A stretch of 64,000 nucleotides of DNA, from assembly GCA_948567375.1 (NCBI GenBank), contig OX419755.1, positions 76,840,931 to 76,904,930 on the forward strand. The letters are read 5' to 3'. Positions 51,721-63,700 of the stretch are shown one piece after another. The notes under the pieces were generated by a model. It had not been told where the DNA came from. It worked only from the letters and a program-made list of their open reading frames with translations, and ran no database searches. A program made the translations under genes and the position numbers. The DNA is from Lunularia cruciata. Lineage: Eukaryota; Streptophyta; Marchantiopsida; Lunulariales; Lunulariaceae. Within the stretch, counting starts at the first letter, position 1. Each line of letters starts with the position of its first letter.

Positions 51721-53543
51721 TCACAATTGCCCGGAACCTGAGATGATGATAGGTTCAGTCGGTTCTCCGTCCACATTCAACACTACGCTGTTGATCTTAT
51801 CCACCACCTCCATGCCCTTCACCACCTCTCCAAAGACAGTATACTGGCCGTCAAGCTCGGCTACGGAGTCGAGAGTGATGAAGAACTCAGATCCAGATCT
51901 TTCACGCCCTGCCATGGCCAGGAGGCCCCTCTGAGCAAACGGAAGACACATAAACGCAAACAACTTTACATCATCATAATAGAGAACCCTATGCTTCTTC
52001 CCTGCTTGTCATATCTCCTGAAAGGTAATCAGGTTTGAACAGAAGAAAAGCATGGCACCTCTAACTCGACATCCTCAGACGGTTAAAAACCACAAACATT
52101 CATAAGATTCAGCCCCTGTGGACCCACATATATACTATGATTTCTGCGAACAGCAGCGACTGACGATAGTTTTACTTCCAGTTTCCACTAGCGCACGAAA
52201 GCAAGAAAAAAACACTACAGGGATGCTAAGGACGACAAACCTCATGCAGTTCATCCACATGACTTTCTTGAGGGAAAGAGGCCCCAAATATTGACTCTCG
52301 TTCTTCCTCGAGTGCTTTACCTTCTGCAGAATACATTTGGCAAAAGTTTATCTCTTGTTGCAACCATCAAGTTTCTTTTGGCAATAGCGACACAAAGGCT
52401 GATTAGAGCAGTAGAGTTGTTCTCAAGCCGGAATGCGGAGACCAAGTTCAAAGACCACCGAGATATTTGAAGGCTTTAAAGTTTCTCATGCACTCTGCCC
52501 CGGTTCTATTAGGTGACGTTTGCCTAACATAGTGAGTAATTGATGAATGGCTCGGCGGCGACCTCCAGATAAGACTGGTTCCCCGTACTGGGAAAGAGGT
52601 CAATTTGTCCTTATTTATGCAAACTAATAGATGTACACCCACAGTTATACTGTACATTATATATCCATATATTACAAACAAGCCAACAATAGAAATTGGA
52701 ACGAGGAGAATCGTCCAGATAACACCGTGTAAATTCAAGGAAAGTATATGACAGCTTACTGTGAATGTCTCCTCCTTGAATAAGAATGTTATGAACAACC
52801 CGGCTGAATGTAGTTTCTTTGTAATGTAGTGTGGTTCCCTTAGACGATTGTCCTTTCTCCCCAGTACAGAGAGCTCTGAAATTCTCAGCTGAAAGGGGTC
52901 TCTGCGTTGTAACATCAAGGGCAATCGCCCATAAACAATTTTCGGCGTCAGCAAATATAACAATGAAACTGGGAAAGGAGAACCAATTGCATAACTACCA
53001 GCTACAGGAAAGAGATTAGTTAATAGCTGTAGATGGTGAGCCAAAGATGAACCCTTCACAAAGTGCACAATAAGCGCTTCATTGAGAGAAACAGGTTGAA
53101 CTTGACGTTTGGCTGTCAAATGTCCTCCAGAGGTGATCGCGAGTAGATGCAGAGAAAGTTGATCATAATCATGGAATAATGCCAGGAATCCGAAAACATA
53201 CCTTCTTATCGTACAGTAGGTAAACAATTCGACCAGCATATTTCGATTTGATGGTGACATCCATGAAGGTACAGAGAGCATTCTTACATGGCGCAGGAAC
53301 ATCGAAGTGAGTCTGCACCGCAATACCCGTAATTCCTATTGGGAGAGGCAGGTCAGATGCCGAATGGTTTTGACGATTCTGAAGAGTGGAGGGTAGTATA
53401 AGAATACGTTTGCCTTTGTGTTTTGTGGGCGATTCTTGGTAGGGTAGTAAAACACCATAACTCAAAAATTGAAACATAGCCATCACAGCAAGTAGCCCAC
53501 CAACGCCAAAAAATAGATTGCGCTTCTCTTTGGTAAGAGCCAT
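51721..53543 (-). CDS. Membrane-anchored cyclophilin-type PPIase
   Basis: Peptidyl-prolyl isomerase fold of 258 aa. Exons: 53202-53543, 52760-52901, 52241-52323, 51721-51930; all phases agree. Residues 1-10 are charged (MALTKEKRN) and residues 11-32 are hydrophobic ([20 protein letters not shown]), so it looks like a type II membrane protein facing the secretory lumen. The cyclophilin domain starts about residue 90: [104 protein letters not shown]. Against human cyclophilin A, the catalytic Arg55 and Gln63 are kept, but Phe60 is Ile, Gln111 is Glu, Trp121 is Glu and His126 is Tyr. Activity may be reduced, and cyclosporin binding is unlikely. The kinase gene lies 1.2 kb further along the same strand's upstream side. 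Confidence 0.92.
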
Positions 53544-54787
53544 GGAGTTAGCTAGCTCCCTCTTCAGAGATGGTGAGCGATGACCGAGGTGACGCTCACT
53601 CCACCTCCACTATCTCCTTTCAGCCGCTTCAGATGGTCAACAAATCAAGCTCAATTTCCACCAAATTTGCACAAAATCAGCTCGAGATGTGCCGCGACAG
53701 GACAAGGTGTTGGTTAGGAAATAGGTCACGACCCATTTTGGCAGTGAGCTAATTCTTCTCAATACGCTTCCAGCGACCAGATCAAGACGCCTAGTTGCTA
53801 TTCTAGCATCCTCGACATGCTGGGGACAAAAGACAAAATATTTTGACCTTCCCCTGCACTTATAGGAAGAGTGTAGCTGCTCCTGTAGCAGCGATCATCC
53901 CAAGCAAACAAAAAGCTCGCTGGAATCCCGAATTTCATCAGTTCCGTAACTCATTCCTCCGACGCACTCCCCACCTGGATATTGACCACATTGACTTGGC
54001 ATGGGTCTCCACTCCGCGCTCGGGTCTGGGAGAACAACTATCTGATTGTAGCGCTTATTGACCGCTATGTACTACAGCACTACCGACGGACCATTTCGGT
54101 GAAAAAAAACAGTCCTAAAGCATGGCAGGTGGCACGTGCTCTATGGTGCTTCATGTGACAGCCACAGAGAAGACTTTAAAGTCGTTATGATGGGATTCGA
54201 AATTTCTTCAGTCCAGGAGACCCATGTATTCTCCAAGGCAACGCAATGAGTACACTGTGCCACGGTTCCAGCAATTCTCCTTGTATGTGAAGAGGAACCA
54301 GCAGCCTTTAGCGGACAGATTGGTCTCGTAACAGGGGCGGAGGGCAGGGGATTGTTTATAGTTGCGATTTGAGTCTTTGCTTAGTGATTTGATGAAGATA
54401 AAATGTACTTGATGGTTTGAGCCGGTTGTGTGAAATAAAAGTAATGACAATTAAAGAATGGACTAATGAGTGGAAGAATATTTCAGAGGGGAAAACAATT
54501 CTTATCGGTTTGAGACAAAATTTTGCAACAGTAACATAATCATCTCGAACGAAACGATTGGGGGCTATTTCTGGACTACGTCTTCGTCTGAATGATTGAT
54601 AAGAGCCGCCTATGCTACAGCTCACAAGGCAGTATGAAGCACATAGCAACTTGCCTTCTATACATGACCTGCTTCTGTGAGATACTAAACACATTAATCT
54701 ACACTACGTCTGGAAAGTACAGAAGCTTCCTTTCCGAAAGTTATCATCCTTGAGTAGAATTGTTCCATAGAACAAGAGCCTTATGAG
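53544..54787. other. Spacer between kinase 3' end and cyclophilin start
   Basis: Should contain the receptor-kinase 3' UTR (right part) and the cyclophilin promoter (left part), as both genes are on the minus strand. No further coding exon or repeat is supported. Confidence 0.55.
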
Positions 54788-57700
54788 TTATCTTACAGTT
54801 GGCTCGTCTAAGGACTCAGTTAGCATACCAGACGGTGGTATCTCACTGGACGACAAATCATATCCATAGCTTGCAGAAGGACTATGGCTTCTGGTTGTGG
54901 ACAAGGTACCGAACGAATCATCCATATTTACTTCAGTGGCAAAGGCGTTTGGTGTCTCCATGCGAATGATTTGTGTGATTTCAATGACGATTTGACCCAT
55001 AGTTGGCCGGTTCTTCCCATAAGGCTCCACGCTGCTGAGTGCAAGCTCCACTAGCTTCCACAATGATTCCATCCGGTAGTTGGAACCTAAATAAGGATCA
55101 ACCATACCTTGCACATTCCCTTTGTGCAGGAGTCCCCGAGCCTGAGACACAGTAGTTAAACAGTGAGCGTATAATTCTTGAATGCATTCTTATCTCCAAG
55201 TATGAAACGTAAAACACCGGTGTCCATTCCAACTTGTCTCCATGCTGAGAATGTGTTAAACTGACCAGGATAAAGCAGAACAAGACCACGAGGTGCAGTG
55301 AAGGAACTGAAGTTGAGTGCAAATCAGGCATGAAAATGATAACAGGGCCACGTACCCAGTTCACTATATTGGAATCAGGGTGACTGCGCTGGTTGACAAG
55401 TATGGGTTCTCGTCCCGATATCAGTTCCAAAAGGACTACTCCAAAGCTGAAAACATCACTCTTTGTTGTCAGCTGTTGTGACACGTAGTACCTGCACATC
55501 ACAAGTAGAGTCAGAAAACCCACAGCAAAGCAAGGTGCATTTGCGAGGAAGTGATGGATAGATTTTTTGTGTGCACTAAGTCCAAAAATAATAAGTTCAT
55601 TACAGGATTTTAAACCTGGGGAGGTTCCGAAATTAAGAGTGAGATTTAAGTTAGATATGAAATTCAACCCTGATTAGCTGCAGTTTAAACAAAACAATGA
55701 GGTTGGGAAAGCAGATTACTCTGGATCGAGATATCCAACAGTGCCTCGAACGGTGGTTGAAACAGCAGTCACACCCTCTGACGTTAGCTTCGAGAGACCG
55801 AAGTCAGCCACCTTAGCCATCGATCCTTCGTTGATGAGAATGTTGCTGCTTTTCACATCTCTGTGGATTATACTTGGACTGCAACCTGTGTGAAGGTATT
55901 CTAGTCCTGTAAAGGAAACCGAGAAGTTGATTGAAATGTGCCTCTCCCACAAACACTATTGGACCCCAGCAGACAGTCTACGTCATTCCTATAAGATCCA
56001 TTTAACAGATCCAAATTTCTCACCAATGCCTTCACAAGTCTACGTTGTCATCTAGTCTAAGGTTAGGTTGCAAGTTTATTCGAGGGCCCAAGGTGAAAAC
56101 ATCAATCTATACTTAAAGACTCCGAGCACTCCATTCCTCCGACGCTCTTCAAACGCAGACAACAACGCAATACCTTTAGATGCATCCAAAGCAACGTTGA
56201 GCCTCCTCAGCCAATCGAGTGGCTCGTCCTTGGAAAGAGGGCCTGGGAACAATTTGTTAGACATTTCCAAGATTAGCTTCCTTAACGCCCAACCACAAAA
56301 GCTGGTGCAGCTTGTTTCTCTCCTAGAATCAAGACAGACATAAATGTGGACAAACTGAGCTACCATTAAGCTCTCGATTGCGTTACACAGCCTGCTACTT
56401 GGCTCAAATTGACAATGTACTCGGATCAACATTTGATATTTTCATATTAAAGAGAAAACTAGGTGTACGACTTTCCTCAAAGGCAATGCAAGTGGTCCTT
56501 GCATCAGGAGGTCACCCGCGTGATATGGTAGAAAGTAACAACGGTTTGACTTCTTACCGTAAAGATGATCGCGCAAGCTTCCCTTGTGCATGTATTCATA
56601 AACGAGCATCCTCTCCTTGAGATCTAGACAATAGCCGAAAAGGACCACAAGATTCCGGTGATGCACCCTGGAAAGAAGATTTACCTACAAAATAGTGCTC
56701 TTTTCAGATTTAAGTAACATCCAGTTGGCATGCGATAACAGAGACCTCAAGATGCGACCAGACAATATTGAAAATACATTCACGAGTGATATATAGGAAA
56801 TGAGAGCAGAAGCCGTTCGAAGAACGGGGGATCCAGAACCCACTACGTGCATATGAAGTGCATTAAGTGATATAACTGATACAAAGTCTCAGGTCAGAAC
56901 ATTGAATTACCTCATTAAAAAACTCTCTTGCTCCTTGGTTGGAACTCGCTGACAAAACCTTAACCGCAACTTCTTCACCATCTTTTAGCTTTCCGTAATA
57001 CACAGGACCAAAGCCCCCACTGCCGATCTCCGTAGAGAAGCTCTCTGTAGCATCACTCAATTCCTGGAGACGGAAAAGACGGGCCCCGTCACTTGGGTGA
57101 ACAGGATTTTCCTCACTTGATTCGAATGCAAAGCTTGGCGTTTGTTGGTGGAACGGTAGTTCTGCAAAATTCGTATCCAAGTTCCAATTTGTGAGAGAGC
57201 TCATCATGAAATCTTCTTACCTCATGACCCCGACTTCAATACCTATCAATAACAAAGTTGTTTGATTAGCAGAAGGTGTAGAATAAGATACCACTGAGAT
57301 TGAGTAAGGATAAACATAAATTCAGAAACTCGATTCACGTACGTAATGAAGATGCACGACGATCATCCTTCTTCTTACTCCCAAATTTTCTCCAAAGGAA
57401 GAATGCCAAGATTATAGCAGCAAGCACAACAACACCGCCAACAACTCCCCCAATCAAAGCAGCAAGATTGATGTCCGTGTCTGACGATCCTGCACAAGAA
57501 AGAGTTGCGCAAAGGTCTGGATTTCCATCCGCCCTGAAAGAAACGCACAATCAGTGCTTACATACAGAACTGATGGCCAAGATTACAAGATACTGACTCC
57601 ATTTACCTGCACAACCATGCATGTGACGGAGGCTAGCTGACGGACAACAGCTAACAAGGTACCGAAACAGGTTTCCACTGCAATTTATGTACCACTTTAT

Positions 57701-60700
57701 CGGTATTTCTCAGCACTTTCACAAATTGGAACAAACTAAACTGGAAAGAGAGTAAAAGAATGCAGTTAAGCTCTAAGTTCTCCAGGAGCACAATAAATTG
57801 GTCTGGGCTAACGTACCGTATAAGAACACCTCCGTTCGACAGAAGACTCTCTGGCACTGTTCCACTAAGGCTGTTGTTCTCCACAAATCTAAGATATAAA
57901 ATACAACGTTGTAGCTCCTTAATGATATTACCTTGATACAGGAGACCCAAACCAAACCTTTGTGCTGAGCCCAACACTACATGGAATCAGGTGTGAAAAG
58001 GTGATTCTCAGAAGACATAAACGGGAGATGAAAAGGAAAGAGGTCACAGAGAGCTGGATACGATTCTTACATTTCCCTGATAGTGCTGATCGTAGCGAGT
58101 GAGCTGGGGAATTGACCACTTAATTGATTGTTCTGGAGATGCCTGAGAGTCCGAAATTCACTTAATTTAGAGACTACTAACTACTTGTTCAATCAGGTCA
58201 GCTTCGGCTATTCCAGCCTCTTAAATATGGTTCTGTTATGGCTCGCAGACGATGATATTTTAGAAATGGAAGTAGAAGCCGTTTCGAAGAACGGGGGATC
58301 CAGAACCCACTAAGCATGGAACCGATAACGTGCATATGAAATGCAAGCATGACCGTATGCAAATTGAATAAAATTGCATCTAAGCATTACGAAGATAAGC
58401 GGAAGTATGGACGTAATTGATACATTTCATAAGTAGCACATGCACAGAACTAGTATACATCATGGAAGAAGAATTAAGACAAAACAGATTAAGCATCTGA
58501 AATTGAAAGCAGACGAGGACCATCAAACCGAGAAACATCGAGCAAGGAGTAAAGCATCTTTTCCTCCTTGCTCGATGTTCAGTAGAGGATGGGTGGAGTG
58601 AAGCGAAGTGGGAGAAGAGCGGATGGTGCCATGGCTGTTGGAGCAACGCGTGAGAGGGCTGGATATGAGGAGTTTAGAGCAGAAGTCGTTCGAGGAACGG
58701 GGGATCCAGAACTCATTAAATGCATATAAAGTGCAGATGAAACGTTAACATGATATTGGATATATGAGGACAGAAGCCGTTCGAGGAACGGGAGGTCCAG
58801 AACTCATTAAATGCACATGAAATGCAGATGAAATGGCAATAAAATGAAAGCAGAATTGACTGCAAAATACATGCGAATAGGAGATGAAATCTAATTCATA
58901 AAAAGCATGTATTAGCAAGCAACAACCATATATAAGGCCATGTAGAGAATCTGTGAACCAATGTGTACTGAGAAAACGAAGTTCAACTCATGGAAAGAAA
59001 TCTCGAAGGAAGCAAATGTGAAACAATCGGAAAGAACTGAATGAATTGAGAACAAATTGTAAACCGAGACTAATACAGAAATGTACAAACAACTTGGAAA
59101 CACTGAATGAATTGAATGCAGATTGTAAACCGAGACTAATCGAGACTAATACAGAAATGTACAATCACGTTAATGCCAAATTGCAAGGTGCACGTAAAGC
59201 AAAACATGTAAGGAAGTAGTAAACCACTTGTAATCGAAGACTGATTAGCCGGACCTTGACTTATCCGCAGTTTATGAATCCAACGTCAGTAATAAAAAAA
59301 GAAGTCTAGGAGAGTAAGGTCTTTTTTGCTAAGATTGATTCAAGCAATCCCAGATTCGGGTATGAAAAAGTAGAGTGGAATCGTTCTCTGGGAAGTAGAG
59401 CACAGCGTGAGGGGACTGGATATAGAGAAATGAGGACAGATGTTCTTCTTCAAACGAAGGATCCAGAACTCATTGAATGCAAATGCTGTGCACGATATGT
59501 AATGTAAACAAGATAAAGAACATCTGGTCGAATTAAAGTATAAGTAATAGTAACCTGGAAGCAATGTAAAAGCAACACCTATATCCTAGTTGCATGCATC
59601 GAATAAACAGAAACAGGACACCTGCATATATAGAGAAAAAAGATCATCGCATGAAAGCCGAAGTAAATGTCACTTGAAAACAATTTCATAGCAACACGCA
59701 TATCTGAGATGCATCCATGAAAGAAGCGGATACAGAAACTGCACCTAAACGAGCCAAATTAAAAGATTGAGATAAACAGGAGTCAAGAGACAAGTAGAAG
59801 TCTGAAAATCGCAAGTCAAGGAAGATCTGAGAATCAGGAAACGAAAATCGTGGAGCGTGTATGAGTCAGAGCACCGGAAATATGAAATAGCTCAGAGAGC
59901 GAGGGAAGACGAGCAAAGCATCGGAGGACTGGATATAGTATATCACAACAAGCGCTATGGACGCCTGAGTCCTGAGAAACGAAACAGCTGAGGGAAGCAA
60001 AAGGCAGCCATAGTAAGCCTCCACAAAACCACATGCGACTTCATCAGTGCCTCACGCAGTGCCGAAGTAGCTGAGTAAGTGTCAGTACCCGTTGCACCGA
60101 GTTTCTGCTCGAAAACTCATGAGTGCCATGAGGGGACTGGATATAAAGAAATGAGGACAGATGCCTTTCGATGGAAACTCATTAAATGCAAATGAGATGC
60201 AAGGTATGTAAAATATACAGGAATAAGCAATATGGTAGACCTCTGATCGAACGATAGCAGAAATAAACCTAACCTGGAAAACCTGTGAAGAGTAAAACGT
60301 ATATATCACTATATGCGCTATGGACGCATGAGTCCTGAAACGTTGAAACAGCCAGAGGAAGCAGAAGGCGGCCATAGTAAGCCTCCTTGAAAGGACGTAC
60401 GACTTCATCAGTGCCAAACGTAGTGCCGAAGTAGCTGGGCGAATGTCAGTACCCCTCGAACCGAGGTTCTGTTCGAAAGCTCATGAGGGCCAATCATGAT
60501 ATTAGGGAATGAGAGCAGAAGCCGTTCAAAGAACGGGGGATCCAGAACTCATTACGTGAATATGGAGTGCGGATGAAATCATGATATTTAGGACATGAGA
60601 GCAGAAGCCGTTCAAAGAACGGGGATCCGGAACTCCTTACGTGCATATGGAGTGCGGCTGAAATGTAAACATGATATTGAGCAACAATATGGAATCATGA

Positions 60701-63700
60701 TATTTAGGACATGAAAGCAGCCGTTCGAAGAACGGAGGATTCAGAACTTAATAAGTGCATATGAAATGCGGATGAAATGTAAATATGATATTTAGCAACA
60801 ATACGAATTCATGATATTTAGGACATGAGAGCAGAAGGCATTCGAAGAACGGAGGATCCAGAACTCAATAAGTGCACATGAAGTGCGGATGAAATGTAAA
60901 CATGATAATGAGCAAATCGAGATGAGAAATATAGCCGTAAAGGAGATGAAGTGCAGCTAACAGATCCAATGTAAGGCTAAGCACAAACGAAATTTAAGTA
61001 TTTGCTGAACAGAACTGATATACATCAAGTAATTGATAAGCGCTAAGCAAAGCATGTCGCGAATAGAGGACCACCTGTAAGTAGAGAAATAAAATCGACT
61101 TAACGAGCCAGACGAGAAAGACTCAGATAGACCAAAGTAGAACATCAATGTAGCAGCTAGGAAATTGAAAGTCGAGGAAGATCGTGAGTCAGTCCGGACT
61201 TATGAACTCCAGAAAGTATGAAATCGCTCAGAGAACGAGGGAAGTAGAGCGAAGCGTTAGAGGACTGGATATAGTTTATATCGCAGCATGTGCTATGAAC
61301 ACATGAGTCCTAAAACACCAAAAACACATAGGGAAGCAGAAAGGCGGTCATAGTACGCCTCCGCGAAAGCGCAAACGACATCATCAGTGCCTAACACCGT
61401 GCCGAAGTAGCTGGGCGAATGCCAGTACTCGTCGTACCGAGTTTCTGTCCGAAAGCTCATGGGCGCAAAGGCAAAATCTATGCATCAATCAAGCACTAAC
61501 GATTTCCTTAATGCCTAACACAGTGCCGAAGTATCTGGCGAATGCCAGCACCCTTCGTACCGAGTTTCTGTTCAAAAGATCATGCCAAGGTAAACTCGGT
61601 TGCTTCCGGAAGTGCCGATCAAAATGGTAGCGGTGAGAAGTAAGGAACGCTGGAACTTACCACAGAAACCAGCAGGCCATGTAGGAGTATAGCAGAGTAG
61701 AGCAGAAAGAATAAAAGGATTCCCTGGAGGTAATAGGGAAGAAATTGGAAGAGAATAGCCATTTAAAATGCAGAATAGGAACCAAGAGCAAGGAAAGGAT
61801 TCGAGGCGCACCTTGGCAATACCTGAAAGAAAACATCGATTAGTAGAGAAGCAAACAGAGCAGAATTGCAAGATGCGAATGAGAAAAATAGCATGAGCGA
61901 GAGAGATACAAGCAGAGGAAAAAGATCGTGAAGATTAGGAAGAGGCCAGTATTAGCATTAGAGGAGTGTGACAGACAAGAGATATTGTCTGCGCGAAGTC
62001 ATGTGAGGGAGGGAGGCAAATAAAACTAGTTGGTCCGGTGCAGGTAAACAGCAAGCATCCGTAGTATACAAAACACATAATATGTATTATACACACACAC
62101 AAAACTTCCGTATTATACAAGTAGTGAGAGTTTCGAGGGCTGTTGGTCTAACTAACAGACGATGGTATATACACTCCTTTATATGTTTACTTTGAAGTCA
62201 CTATTTACTTCAGTTTAAGCTTAGCGAAGTAAGACGTTTGATTTGCAGGAAGTTGTTTGGATCAAGCGATGCTTACAATATCCGCAGTTTCGAGAGTTGA
62301 CTAAGGTCTGGTATACTCCCAGTCAACTCGTTGTTGTCAAGCCTTCTGAGAATATAGAAAGCCAAAATGTGTTAGGCACGTGACAAACGGATCTCTAACA
62401 AACGAGCTTCTAGTATTACAAGATCTTGCTCTCTTCTTCAATCCCGAACCGGTACCAATTTTACACGTCCTCTTGGTTAGGAACCTCCATACTCTCGGCT
62501 AAGAATGAACGGTTTATTAGTGAGAGGATGTTTTTGTATAGCTTCATTCGTGCACAAATTCTATAAAGATCCCCAGAGAAAAAACTTACAGTTCTTCCAG
62601 TCCAGTCATCCCTCCGAGGCCAACAGGAATGCTTCCCGTTAAATTTCTTCCTGAGAGATTGCTGATGAAGACAAAAACAATCATAAGATGCTGACCGTGA
62701 GAAATGACTAGAACTTCGCGGAAAAAAAGTAGATCCTGTGGTTAACAAACCCTGAAACAGAGAAAAGGTAAAGAAGGTGTGTGTTCGAATAACTGGACCT
62801 CGTCAGTCCAGCTACTCAGAAGACAACTTCCTGAACTAGCTAGTAATCCAACCTCCTCAAAGAGTTTACTGCGGTGGCATCATAAGATACATTGTATATC
62901 AGAATGAGAGAGCTTTATAGTACATCGTAGAAACTCTTGGGGGTACTTCTGAGTTGCATTTCACGATACTCCAAGGTCTTGGTAGACATGGATCACCAAC
63001 AACAGCCCCGGGTGGAAGCTGGACTTTCAGTACATTGAGGGCTGCAACTGTAACAACCACACAGCACACAAGTCAAGCGCAGTCATATGAACACTCATGC
63101 TTGACAAATTCATGAAAGCTGGAGAGAGATAGTCAGCCACACACCATCAGCAGATGACGTCCCAGCAAAGATCGGCAGTATTTGATAAATCTCCAACGCA
63201 TTCATTATAGGACCCAGAGTTGAGGTGACATTGTCCTGCCGCAACGTGAAGGTAGTAAGGCTAGGGAGGCTAGCATTGTCATAGCCGCTTTCGAAGGCTG
63301 TGTAAGAACCATAATCGTTTTCAAGGTTGAGGAGCGCACTTCTGAATGATTGGTCCGGGATATTCGTTTCAAAATAGAACGCTCGTGTCTGCTCGGGCAG
63401 AAGGTTTTGAATCTCCGCAAAATAAATAACTGCATAAGCTTGTGATGGGTAGCCTGCAGCTGCAAGATTGAGCCGGTATGATAGAGTGCCTTCTGTCCCA
63501 ATCAGAGCTGACTGCATCACTCTCATTGGAGGTAGATCATCAGTACCTTGGATATCTACAGCTTGAGTTGTGTTGATAGGGACCGTCCCCGGAGCTTCCA
63601 TTTGCAGAGGAAACACTTGGTCCGAAACCCAGATCCGGTCGCTTGGGTCATCTGGGTAACTGTGGACGACAAAATTCGAAGTTCACCACCGTTCTTAGTT

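Noticed and set aside
52448..53323. 291-codon open frame on the minus strand
   Set aside because: It runs through the first intron and, in the wrong frame, across parts of exons 1 and 2 of the cyclophilin gene; the spliced model explains the sequence.
59950..61320. Hammerhead-ribozyme-like string in family B (tgagtcctga..gaaac)
   Set aside because: The invariant CUGANGA core is not intact in any copy, and stem II does not close before GAAA. A covariance-model scan would be needed to revive it.
60060..61530. HDV-like ribozyme J4/2 resemblance (ctgggcgaatg) in family B
   Set aside because: The short string resembles the HDV catalytic strand, but I could not find the P1 and P2 pairing partners in the copies. 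Probably chance.
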